Positions 6,444-12,159 of a DNA stretch of 12,159 bases are shown piece after piece. Origin of the DNA: JBEVEP01 sp040512755 (GTDB lineage: Bacteria; Pseudomonadota; Alphaproteobacteria; Rhizobiales; Rhizobiaceae); NCBI GenBank assembly GCA_040512755.1, contig JBEVEP010000399.1:1-12159 (forward strand). The letters run 5' to 3'. The position numbers and the translations under genes are program-made. The notes beneath the pieces were generated by a model. It was not told the origin of the DNA. It did no database searches and worked only from the letters and a program-made list of their open reading frames with translations. Within the stretch, counting starts at the first letter, position 1. Each line of letters opens with the position of its first letter.

Positions 6444-6656
6444 TCAGCCGATCGACAGATTGACTGCTTTCGGACCCTTGCCGCGCTTGTCCGGCTCGGT
6501 ATCGAATGTCACTTTCTGCCCATCTTCAAGGCCGGGAAGGCCGGAAGCCTGCACCGCCGATATGTGGACGAAGACGTCTTTCTGACCATCATCGGGGGTG
6601 ATAAAGCCAAAGCCTTTGGCGTGGTTGAAGAATTTGACAGTGCCGGTTTGCGGCAT
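6444..6656 (-). CDS. cold-shock domain protein (copy 1)
   Basis: A 70-residue single cold-shock-domain protein, a beta-barrel that binds single-stranded RNA and DNA and acts as an RNA chaperone. The nucleic-acid motifs RNP1 (KGFGFI, 14-19) and RNP2 (VFVHIS, 28-33) are intact, and length is standard for the family. AGGAG lies seven bases before the ATG. It shares 54 of 70 residues with the copy at 7086-7298; most differences lie at residues 12-13, 22-25, 35-44, 57-58 and the C-terminus. The two genes are tandem on the same strand but separated by a terminator, so each has its own transcript. A long leader with the shared element at 6824-6856 suggests post-transcriptional control. Whether it is cold-induced or constitutive cannot be told. 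Confidence 0.96.
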   Translation of the reverse strand: MPQTGTVKFFNHAKGFGFITPDDGQKDVFVHISAVQASGLPGLEDGQKVTFDTEPDKRGKGPKAVNLSIG

Positions 6657-6792
6657 TGGAAACTCCTATTTCTCCCATTGGTACTCAATGTGACGGGCGA
6701 TAGCACGCCACGCTGTCGGTCGTTCACTGGGGGAGAAGAAACAGTTCCCCGCATCGGGATCCTTTTCGAACCCTCTCATTGACGGGTTGTCC

Positions 6793-6811
6793 GGGTTAGC
6801 TGAAGTAACCC
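6793..6811 (-). repeat. hairpin in the csp copy 1 leader
   Basis: GGGTTA and TAACCC pair around a seven-base loop, 12 bases downstream (in transcript direction) of the shared leader element. No counterpart with the same sequence is present in the other csp leader. Confidence 0.4.
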
Positions 6812-6823
6812 TGGCGCATGCCA

Positions 6824-6856
6824 TTCCAGTCTCCGGGCCCGTAAATGCCCGAACGC
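6824..6856 (-). promoter_or_regulatory. shared csp leader element, copy 1
   Basis: A 33-base block whose plus-strand form starts TTCCAGTCTCCGGG and ends AAATGCCCGAACGC, with five bases between. It matches the block at 7465-7497 at 30 of 33 positions; all three mismatches are in the central five bases. Its proximal edge is 167 bases upstream of the csp ATG. In transcript sense the ends CGTTC and GAATG can pair (one G-U) and GGG can pair with CCC. Confidence 0.7.
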
Positions 6857-7010
6857 TAATTTTCTCCTTTATTTTGAGGCCGCGCACAAGAAAAAGTTTT
6901 GCGCCGCATGGGGCGCGCCAGGAACGGCACGGCGTGTCCTGCCTTTTCCGCGATGGTGAGATTCCTCGGAATTCGGGAATGGCAGCGTGATTCGCCGGTA
7001 TTGTCAGGTC

Positions 7011-7049
7011 AACAAAAAGGCACGGGCGGAACCCGGCCGCCCGTGCCTT
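7011..7049 (-). terminator. rho-independent terminator of the second csp gene
   Basis: AAGGCACGGGCGG (7017-7029) pairs perfectly with CCGCCCGTGCCTT (7037-7049). In minus-strand direction the stem runs straight into TTTTTGTT. A second small stem, CCGCCC with GGGCGG at 7063-7078, lies between it and the csp stop. The terminator separates the two csp transcripts. Confidence 0.92.
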
Positions 7050-7085
7050 CGAATCATGGGAACCGCCCCTGCGGGCGGAGCCGTA

Positions 7086-7298
7086 TTATGCTGCGCGGAG
7101 ATTGACCGCCTTCGGGCCTTTGCCCATGCGGTCAGGCTCGATGTCGAACGTCACCTTCTGGCCGTCGACCAGCGTGCGCAGCCCGGAGGCCTCGATTGCA
7201 GAAATGTGGACGAACACGTCCTTCGCGCCGCCGTCCGGCGTGATGAAGCCGAAGCCTTTGGTTGCGTTGAAGAATTTTACGGTGCCGGTCTGGGCCAT
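7086..7298 (-). CDS. cold-shock domain protein (copy 2)
   Basis: A 70-residue cold-shock-domain protein with intact RNP1 (KGFGFI, 14-19) and RNP2 (VFVHIS, 28-33), 77 percent identical to the copy at 6444-6656. The start at 7298 is supported by the family N-terminus MAQTGTVKFF and GGAG about ten bases upstream; a longer in-frame extension to 7415 is not family-like. It has a strong terminator and a leader of at least 200 bases that contains the shared element at 7465-7497 and hairpins nearer the gene. The pair looks like a tandem duplication that kept its regulatory leader element. Confidence 0.96.
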   Translation of the reverse strand: MAQTGTVKFFNATKGFGFITPDGGAKDVFVHISAIEASGLRTLVDGQKVTFDIEPDRMGKGPKAVNLRAA

Positions 7299-7384
7299 GG
7301 GGGGAACTCCTTCACCCGTTTCGTTTATTCCGGTCCGCCTCGCCCGAAGTGTCGAGGAGGCCGGCAGTTTTGGTTTGGCGGTCA

Positions 7385-7422
7385 TGCAAACTTGCACGAT
7401 TACACCCCCCGCCAAGGCGGGG
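7385..7422 (-). repeat. two hairpins in the csp copy 2 leader
   Basis: CCCCGCC and GGCGGGG (7407-7422) form a compact G+C-rich stem, and TGCAA with TTGCA (7385-7396) forms a second small palindrome. Both lie between the shared element and the csp start codon and would be part of the leader RNA. Confidence 0.45.
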
Positions 7423-7464
7423 CCGTCAGAGATTCACAGGGTCGGGGAAAGGGTCGATCAAACG

Positions 7465-7497
7465 TTCCAGTCTCCGGGTCAGCAAATGCCCGAACGC
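7465..7497 (-). promoter_or_regulatory. shared csp leader element, copy 2
   Basis: This is the second copy of the 33-base block, 30/33 identical to 6824-6856, with its proximal edge 166 bases upstream of the csp ATG at 7298. In transcript sense its ends CGTTC and GAACG pair fully, and GGG pairs with CCC inside, leaving an eight-base bulge (GGAGACTG). Confidence 0.7.
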
Positions 7498-7561
7498 GTA
7501 CCATATTGCACGGAAATATTAGCGTTGCAAGATAGCACGTAAATTCAGAGGCTTGCCGGGG

Positions 7562-8656
7562 TTATTTACGGTTTCCAGTTGCAATCGAACCCGCTGTCGC
7601 CCGTATTGGTTTCGTGCCCAGAACCCGCGCCAGCCGCTCGGAAACCTTCTCGCCAAACGCACCGTTCAGCTTGCCAATCCCGACCAGTCTTTCGCGGCCA
7701 CGGTCGCGCAGTCGCACGAACGGCACCATTTCATAGGCGGCGATTCGGCCCTTCGTAAGCCTGTCAGCGCTGACGTCCGCGACCAGCATTGCGCCGATGC
7801 GGCCTGGCCAGGGTTGCCGGAAAAACGCTGTCCCCAGGAAGTCGCCCAATCCGTACGCCACAATGGCGTCGCCGATCCGTTCGACCGGCTGCACCACATG
7901 GGCATGGTGACCTGCGATGAGGCCGATTCCCCGCGCCGCTAGCCGATGCGCCAAAGCACGCGTTCCAACCTGTGGAAAATGCCGGAACTCCCAGTCCCAG
8001 TGCGGCACGGCGCAGATCAGATCTGCATGGGTGATGCAGACCGATCGCCAGTCCTCACTGGCAAGCCGGCCGGTCATCAGGATGCGCTTGGCGAAATCAC
8101 GCGCGGCGCCATTGCGCCAGTCCGTAAAGGCGACCAGTCCCACTGCCAGGCCGTCGATGGCTAGCGTCGTGACCGGCGTGTGGTCCGTCGTTCCGATCGT
8201 CCGGATACCGAGCGACCTGAGCGTGTCACGGGTTTCGGCATACCCGTCCAACCCTTGGTCGAGCACATGGTTGTTGGCCAATGAAAGAACCAGCCGGTCG
8301 GAATCGATCTCCATCGCTGCGAGGAGGCCGAGCAGAAAGCCGGCATCCATCGCATGGTGGGTGCCAAGCCTTGTTCCGACCGGTGTCCTGCCCCGGCGCA
8401 CGACCGGACTTTCGCAATTGCCGATCACAAGATCAGCGGACGCGATGATGGAGGCAAGGCCAGGATCGATCTGCGGAGAGTATCGGTTCGCTACAGCTGA
8501 TATATCGCCGAGGAAGACGAGCCGTACGGTCTTTTTCGGCGTCTGCGACATCAGCCTTGCGGCGGGAGCAGCGAAACCCGTCGTCTCGCCGGCGAGCGAC
8601 GGGCGTAAGAACTGGGTCAGCCACGATAGCCTATAGGGCAGAGGAAAGTTGGACAC
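7562..8656 (-). CDS. CapA/PgsA-family metallophosphatase-like protein
   Basis: A 364-residue protein of the CapA family, which has a calcineurin-like metallophosphatase fold and is known from poly-gamma-glutamate capsule synthesis in Bacillus. Conserved motifs appear in order: FLGDIS (Asp51), NCESPVV (80-86), LANNHVLDQG (127-136, the Asn-His pair), PHWDWEF (218-224), AGHHAHVVQPVE (248-259) and YGLGDF (268-273). These form a complete metal site. The start is GTG at 8656 with a weak GGAT upstream; Met36 is a possible alternative, and the first 40 residues show no convincing signal peptide. No capB or capC homologue is near, so a capsule role is not supported. Many proteobacterial CapA-like proteins stand alone and have no assigned substrate. 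It is divergent from the exported protein gene at 8767. Confidence 0.9.
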   Translation of the reverse strand: MSNFPLPYRLSWLTQFLRPSLAGETTGFAAPAARLMSQTPKKTVRLVFLGDISAVANRYSPQIDPGLASIIASADLVIGNCESPVVRRGRTPVGTRLGTHHAMDAGFLLGLLAAMEIDSDRLVLSLANNHVLDQGLDGYAETRDTLRSLGIRTIGTTDHTPVTTLAIDGLAVGLVAFTDWRNGAARDFAKRILMTGRLASEDWRSVCITHADLICAVPHWDWEFRHFPQVGTRALAHRLAARGIGLIAGHHAHVVQPVERIGDAIVAYGLGDFLGTAFFRQPWPGRIGAMLVADVSADRLTKGRIAAYEMVPFVRLRDRGRERLVGIGKLNGAFGEKVSERLARVLGTKPIRATAGSIATGNRK

Positions 8657-8766
8657 CGCTCTATCCGACTCACTGCGTACGGTGAAATTAGTTTGTTTTT
8701 CCCGGCTCTGGTAGCTTGCGCCACAGCGGGCACGCAGTTTCGTGGGCGGATTACAGGAGATGCATT

Positions 8767-10023
8767 TTGAGACGTTTGTTTTTCTGTCTGCTTCCGGCGG
8801 TCGCGTTCGCTATTTCATCGCCGCCCGCGTGGGCCGATCCCGCCACGGCTGCTGTCGCGCTGTTTGGCGCGAAGTCCGTCGCCGAGCGCGACGCTGCGAT
8901 CGAAGAGCTTGAAAACGCTGACCCGAAAGACCCGCTCGTACCCTATGCGCTGGGCGCGGCCCAGTTCTTCCGGGCGCTGGAAAAACTGGCCATTGGCCTA
9001 AACAGGCACGGTTTTGAGAGCCCGCAATCCTTTGTGGTGCCATTGCTGCGTTTGCCTGTCCCGCCGCGCTCCGAACCCGAGCCGCTGACATATGACGGGT
9101 TTCGCGACATTCTCATTGAATTTCGTGACGGCATGGGAGCGGCCATCGAAAAACTCGGCATGGTTCCGGCGGAAGCTGACATCGGCACGGTCGTGGATTT
9201 AACCCAACTCGGCATCGATCTCGATGGCGACACCGCAATAACGCCGGCCGAAAGCCTTGCGTCCATCATGGCGGCGATGAGCGGAGCGAGTGTCGATCCC
9301 ACGATGCCGCCCGGCCATCTCGCCTTTCGTTTCGACCGCGCCGATGGCTACTGGTTGCAAGCCTATGCGAATTTTCTGGTCGCCCAGGCCGACTTTTGGC
9401 TGGCGCATGATTTCCAGAACGCTTTCGATGGAAGTTTCCACATGCTCTTTCCCCGCGCCGGGCTGCCCTTGCAGGATGCACTGGTGCCTCGGCCGGAAGA
9501 CTTGACCGCCGGCCCCCTGATGGCGGAATGGCGACTGGCCGACCTCGTCTCATTCGTCCATCTCATCAACTGGCCGGTGGTGGAACCGGAACGCCGCCAG
9601 ACGGCCCGGCTAAAGCTACTGGAAATGATCAGACTCAGCCGTGAGAACTGGAAGGCTATCCAGGCGGAAACCGACAATGATCGGGAATGGCTGCCTGGAC
9701 CTCAGCAAAAAGGTGTCAACGCGCTGACCGGCCTTGAGGTCGGCGAGCAACAGGTGGCGGCGTGGCATGAGGCGCTGCAGATGGCGGAGGATTTGCTTGA
9801 GGGAAGGGTGCTCCTGCCGCATTTCCGCATTGCCGGTCAGGGCATCAATATGAAGAACTTCTTCGAAGCGCCGCAGACCTTTGACCTGGTCCTCGCGATC
9901 ACCGGGCCCGGCATCGTTCCCTACCTGGAGAAGGGAACCATCCTGACATCGGAGGAGTTCGCCCGCATCCGCCAGCAGTTCGGCGGCGCCGGCTTTCTGA
10001 CGTTTGCAGTGTGGTTCAATTGA
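8767..10023 (+). CDS. exported protein of unknown function with an EF-hand-like loop
   Basis: I do not recognise a named family. The 418-residue product begins with a signal peptide (MRRLFFCLLPAVAFAI, cleavage probably after AWA at residue 23), so it is likely periplasmic. It is mostly alpha-helical, with helical repeats suggested around 28-75 (the stretch after residue 37 is rich in Glu and Ala) and 275-345. Residues 151-162 (DLDGDTAITPAE) fit the EF-hand pattern with Asp at positions 1, 3 and 5 and Glu at 12; Thr replaces the usual Gly at 6. I use the TTG at 8767: AGGAGA at 8755-8760 is ideally placed, whereas the upstream TTG at 8716 would put charged residues before the signal. The 110 bases before it are shared with the divergent CapA-like gene. 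Confidence 0.8.
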   Translation: MRRLFFCLLPAVAFAISSPPAWADPATAAVALFGAKSVAERDAAIEELENADPKDPLVPYALGAAQFFRALEKLAIGLNRHGFESPQSFVVPLLRLPVPPRSEPEPLTYDGFRDILIEFRDGMGAAIEKLGMVPAEADIGTVVDLTQLGIDLDGDTAITPAESLASIMAAMSGASVDPTMPPGHLAFRFDRADGYWLQAYANFLVAQADFWLAHDFQNAFDGSFHMLFPRAGLPLQDALVPRPEDLTAGPLMAEWRLADLVSFVHLINWPVVEPERRQTARLKLLEMIRLSRENWKAIQAETDNDREWLPGPQQKGVNALTGLEVGEQQVAAWHEALQMAEDLLEGRVLLPHFRIAGQGINMKNFFEAPQTFDLVLAITGPGIVPYLEKGTILTSEEFARIRQQFGGAGFLTFAVWFN

Positions 10024-10024
10024 C

Positions 10025-10059
10025 GCTGCTCTCCTGACAGCCTCCTGTCAGGAAGCAGC
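10025..10059 (+). terminator. hairpin after the exported-protein gene
   Basis: The outer stem GCTGCT with AGCAGC and the inner stem CCTGACAG with CTGTCAGG (10033-10040, 10045-10052) enclose a four-base loop, starting two bases after the stop codon. No T-tract follows, so it is either a weak terminator or a 3'-end stabiliser. Confidence 0.5.
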
Positions 10060-10124
10060 ACTGGCCGCCTCATTTCGCCCTGTGCGGCCTTTCCATCGAC
10101 GGCGATTTTTCCCATATTCACCGC

Positions 10125-12137
10125 ATGGCTAAAAGCACAAAGCAGAATACCTCCGGCAGCCAGACCGGTGATCGTGAACGGCACGCTGGAACGCCGCGGC
10201 CACGTGGCAACGCCGTGACCGACTATCTCGACGCATCCGAGCCCCTGCATCGTGGCGGCTTCGAAGAGTCGCCGCAGCCCGCGCTTTCAGGCTCGCCACT
10301 CTCCGGATCCATTTCCGATTGGGCCGATGAGATTGCGAGAGAGGCGGAGAAGGTCTCGCGCCTGATCTCCCCCCTTGAGGGGGAGATGTCGCCGAAGGCG
10401 ACAGAGGGGGTTGCCTCAGAAGGGACCGCCACTGCGCCGAGCGCTACCGGACTGACCCCACCCGGCGGCTTCGCCGCCACCTTCCCCTCAAGGGGGAGGG
10501 GCGCATCGGCCAAACCCTCCAAACGCATTCCCGAGCGCTCATCCGCCCCCACCAAGACCGCTCGCGGGACTTCGATGGGCGGCGCCGCATCGGCCAAGGA
10601 GCGCGCAGCGGCCGGGCTAAATCCGGTCGCGGGCCTCGACATCTCGCTGGAAGACGCGGAGTCGCTGTCGAATTCAGGTGTTACTGCCACCGTCGAAGCT
10701 CTTTCCCGGTTGATCGAATCTGGCAATCCGCTGCACAAGGGCGGCCAGATCTGGACGCCGCACAGGCCCGAGCGGCCGGAGAAGTCAGAAGGCGGCATCG
10801 CACTCAAGATGGTGAGCGATTTCCAGCCTGCCGGCGACCAGCCTACCGCCATCAAGGACCTGGCCGAAGGGGTCAGTCGTGACGATCGCACGCAAGTGCT
10901 GCTGGGCGTCACGGGTTCGGGCAAGACTTTCACCATGGCCAAGGTGATAGAGGAAACCCAGCGTCCCGCGCTGATCCTCGCCCCCAACAAGACGCTTGCC
11001 GCCCAGCTTTATGGGGAGTTCAAGCAGTTCTTTCCGGAGAACGCCGTCGAATATTTTGTCAGCTACTACGACTACTATCAGCCCGAGGCCTATGTGCCCC
11101 GGACGGATACCTATATCGAGAAGGAATCGTCCATCAACGAGCAGATCGACCGCATGCGCCACTCGGCGACTCGCTCGCTGCTTGAACGCGATGACGTGGT
11201 CATCGTCGCCTCCGTTTCCTGCATCTATGGTATCGGATCGGTCGAGACCTACACGGCGATGACGTTCCAGATGGAGATCGGCGACCGGCTGGACCAGCGC
11301 CAGCTTCTCGCCGACCTTGTCGCCCAGCAATACAAGCGCCAGGACATCAACTTCGTGCGCGGCTCCTTCCGGGTGCGTGGCGACACGATCGAGATTTTCC
11401 CGGCCCACCTGGAGGACCGTGCCTGGCGCATTTCGCTGTTCGGCGACGAGATTGAGTCGATCACCGAATTCGACCCACTGACCGGTCAAAAGACTGGCGA
11501 GCTCAAATCGGTCAAGATTTACGCCAACTCGCACTATGTGACGCCGCGGCCGACGCTCAATCAGGCGATCAAGTCGATCCGCGAGGAGCTCAAGTTCAGG
11601 CTCACCGAGCTTGAAAAGGCCGGCCGCCTGCTGGAGGCGCAGCGGCTGGAACAACGCACGCGTTTCGACCTTGAGATGCTGGAGGCCACCGGCTCTTGCG
11701 CCGGCATTGAGAATTATTCGCGCTATCTAACCGGCCGCCGGCCAGGGGATCCGCCGCCGACGCTGTTTGAATACATTCCCGACAATGCGCTGATCCTCAT
11801 CGACGAAAGCCACGTCACGGTACCGCAGATCGGCGGCATGTACAAGGGCGACTACCGGCGCAAGTTCACCCTCGCCGAGCACGGCTTCCGGCTGCCCTCC
11901 TGCATGGCCAACCGGCCGCTGAAGTTCGAGGAGTGGGATGCGATGCGCCCGCAGTCGGTCTTCGTGTCTGCCACCCCGGCCGCGTGGGAGATCGACCAGG
12001 CCGGCGGCGTCTTCACCGAGCAGGTGATCCGCCCAACCGGCCTGATCGATCCGCCGGTCGACATCCGTCCCGCACGCACCCACGTCGACGACCACGTCGG
12101 CGAGGTGCGCGCGACCGCGGCGGCGGGTTATAGCTAG
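10125..12137 (+). CDS. uvrB: UvrB, excinuclease ABC subunit B, cut short by an in-frame TAG
   Basis: Damage-verifying helicase-like subunit of UvrABC nucleotide excision repair, which takes DNA from UvrA and positions UvrC. The frame gives 670 residues: an extension of about 228 residues, then the UvrB core from KMVSDFQPAGDQPTAI. Seen are Walker A (GVTGSGKT, 261-268), the beta-hairpin sequence YYDYYQPEAYVP (314-325), Walker B DESH (560-563) and SATP. The core is collinear with the family until GYS, where TAG (12135-12137) interrupts; the next codons read LVTVLTN, which continues the family pattern (usual form GYRT-LVTVLTKR). So the C-terminal helicase domain and UvrC-binding part are absent or unread. 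The long extension with LHRGG and LHKGG motifs is usual in Rhizobiales, but part of it (about 80-126) is a palindromic repeat. No clear ribosome site precedes the ATG. Genuine nonsense mutation or sequence error cannot be separated here. Confidence 0.9.
   Translation: MAKSTKQNTSGSQTGDRERHAGTPRPRGNAVTDYLDASEPLHRGGFEESPQPALSGSPLSGSISDWADEIAREAEKVSRLISPLEGEMSPKATEGVASEGTATAPSATGLTPPGGFAATFPSRGRGASAKPSKRIPERSSAPTKTARGTSMGGAASAKERAAAGLNPVAGLDISLEDAESLSNSGVTATVEALSRLIESGNPLHKGGQIWTPHRPERPEKSEGGIALKMVSDFQPAGDQPTAIKDLAEGVSRDDRTQVLLGVTGSGKTFTMAKVIEETQRPALILAPNKTLAAQLYGEFKQFFPENAVEYFVSYYDYYQPEAYVPRTDTYIEKESSINEQIDRMRHSATRSLLERDDVVIVASVSCIYGIGSVETYTAMTFQMEIGDRLDQRQLLADLVAQQYKRQDINFVRGSFRVRGDTIEIFPAHLEDRAWRISLFGDEIESITEFDPLTGQKTGELKSVKIYANSHYVTPRPTLNQAIKSIREELKFRLTELEKAGRLLEAQRLEQRTRFDLEMLEATGSCAGIENYSRYLTGRRPGDPPPTLFEYIPDNALILIDESHVTVPQIGGMYKGDYRRKFTLAEHGFRLPSCMANRPLKFEEWDAMRPQSVFVSATPAAWEIDQAGGVFTEQVIRPTGLIDPPVDIRPARTHVDDHVGEVRATAAAGYS
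10367..10501. repeat. palindromic repeat element inside uvrB, read in frame
   Basis: Two arms, 10367-10412 and 10455-10501, are inverted imperfect copies of each other. Each has two inner palindromes: a C-run, TTGA, G-run hairpin and a GTCGCCGAAGGCGAC or GGCGGCTTCGCCGCC hairpin. About 42 bases of unrelated sequence lie between. The whole can fold as a cloverleaf or long stem. It encodes residues 81-126 of UvrB without a stop. Similar G+C-rich palindromes are common intergenic repeats in rhizobia; inside a coding frame it resembles the behaviour of Rickettsia palindromic elements. Confidence 0.85.
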
Positions 12138-12159
12138 CTGGTCACGGTGCTGACCAACC

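Noticed and set aside
7505..7545. Promoter for the second csp gene (TTTACG, 16 bases, TAATAT in minus-strand sense)
   Set aside because: Both hexamers match at only four of six positions, and the first csp gene has no equivalent, so it was not listed as a feature.
7562..8656. CapA-like gene as evidence for a capsule operon
   Set aside because: No ligase or transporter genes of poly-gamma-glutamate synthesis lie nearby; isolated CapA-like proteins are common.
10223..10990. Long minus-strand open frame of 255 codons opposite uvrB
   Set aside because: It is the antisense shadow of the uvrB extension; the plus-strand frame carries recognised UvrB motifs and the minus frame no domain or ribosome site.
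10785..11654. Minus-strand open frame of 289 codons within uvrB
   Set aside because: It lies opposite the Walker A-containing core of UvrB and is explained by the high G+C codon pattern.

Overview
This 12.2-kb window is bacterial chromosomal DNA, almost certainly from a Rhizobiales alphaproteobacterium of the Mesorhizobium/Aminobacter (Phyllobacteriaceae) type. This is inferred from the G+C-rich codon use, the BA14K-family secreted protein, the UvrB with a long N-terminal extension, the tandem 70-residue cold-shock proteins, and a G+C-rich palindromic repeat of a kind scattered through such genomes. There is no phage, insertion sequence, CRISPR array, rRNA or tRNA. It reads as core genome with unusual regulatory and repeat features.

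Layout. Positions 1-2893 form a regulatory block. A MarR-type regulator and an OmpR-type response regulator lie 26 bases apart on the minus strand, followed by an EnvZ-like histidine kinase (minus strand, cut by the window edge). A small secreted Cys-containing protein of unknown function sits between regulator and kinase on the opposite strand. A well-formed minus-strand promoter with a palindromic operator candidate precedes marR, divergent from a branched-chain aminotransferase gene (3140-4033) that ends in a strong terminator. Next come a 95-residue glycine-zipper protein, a YcbL/glyoxalase II-like metallo-hydrolase (4695-5336) and a BA14K secreted protein (minus strand).

From 6444 to 7298 two cold-shock protein genes lie in tandem on the minus strand. 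Each has a long leader. The leaders share a 33-base element (30/33 identical) at nearly the same distance, 167 and 166 bases, from the start codon. A CapA-like metallophosphatase (minus strand) and a 418-residue exported protein with an EF-hand-like loop (plus strand) follow. The window closes with uvrB. Its N-terminal extension carries an in-frame palindromic repeat, and its reading frame is cut by a TAG 22 bases before the window end.

The main points to follow up are the shared csp leader element, the palindromic repeat read as protein inside uvrB, the uvrB nonsense codon, and a GTTCAG-type direct repeat with 11-base period ahead of the BA14K gene, with a weaker look-alike ahead of the glycine-zipper gene. 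The genes do not form one pathway. Functional coupling is convincing only for the two-component system and for marR with its own promoter.
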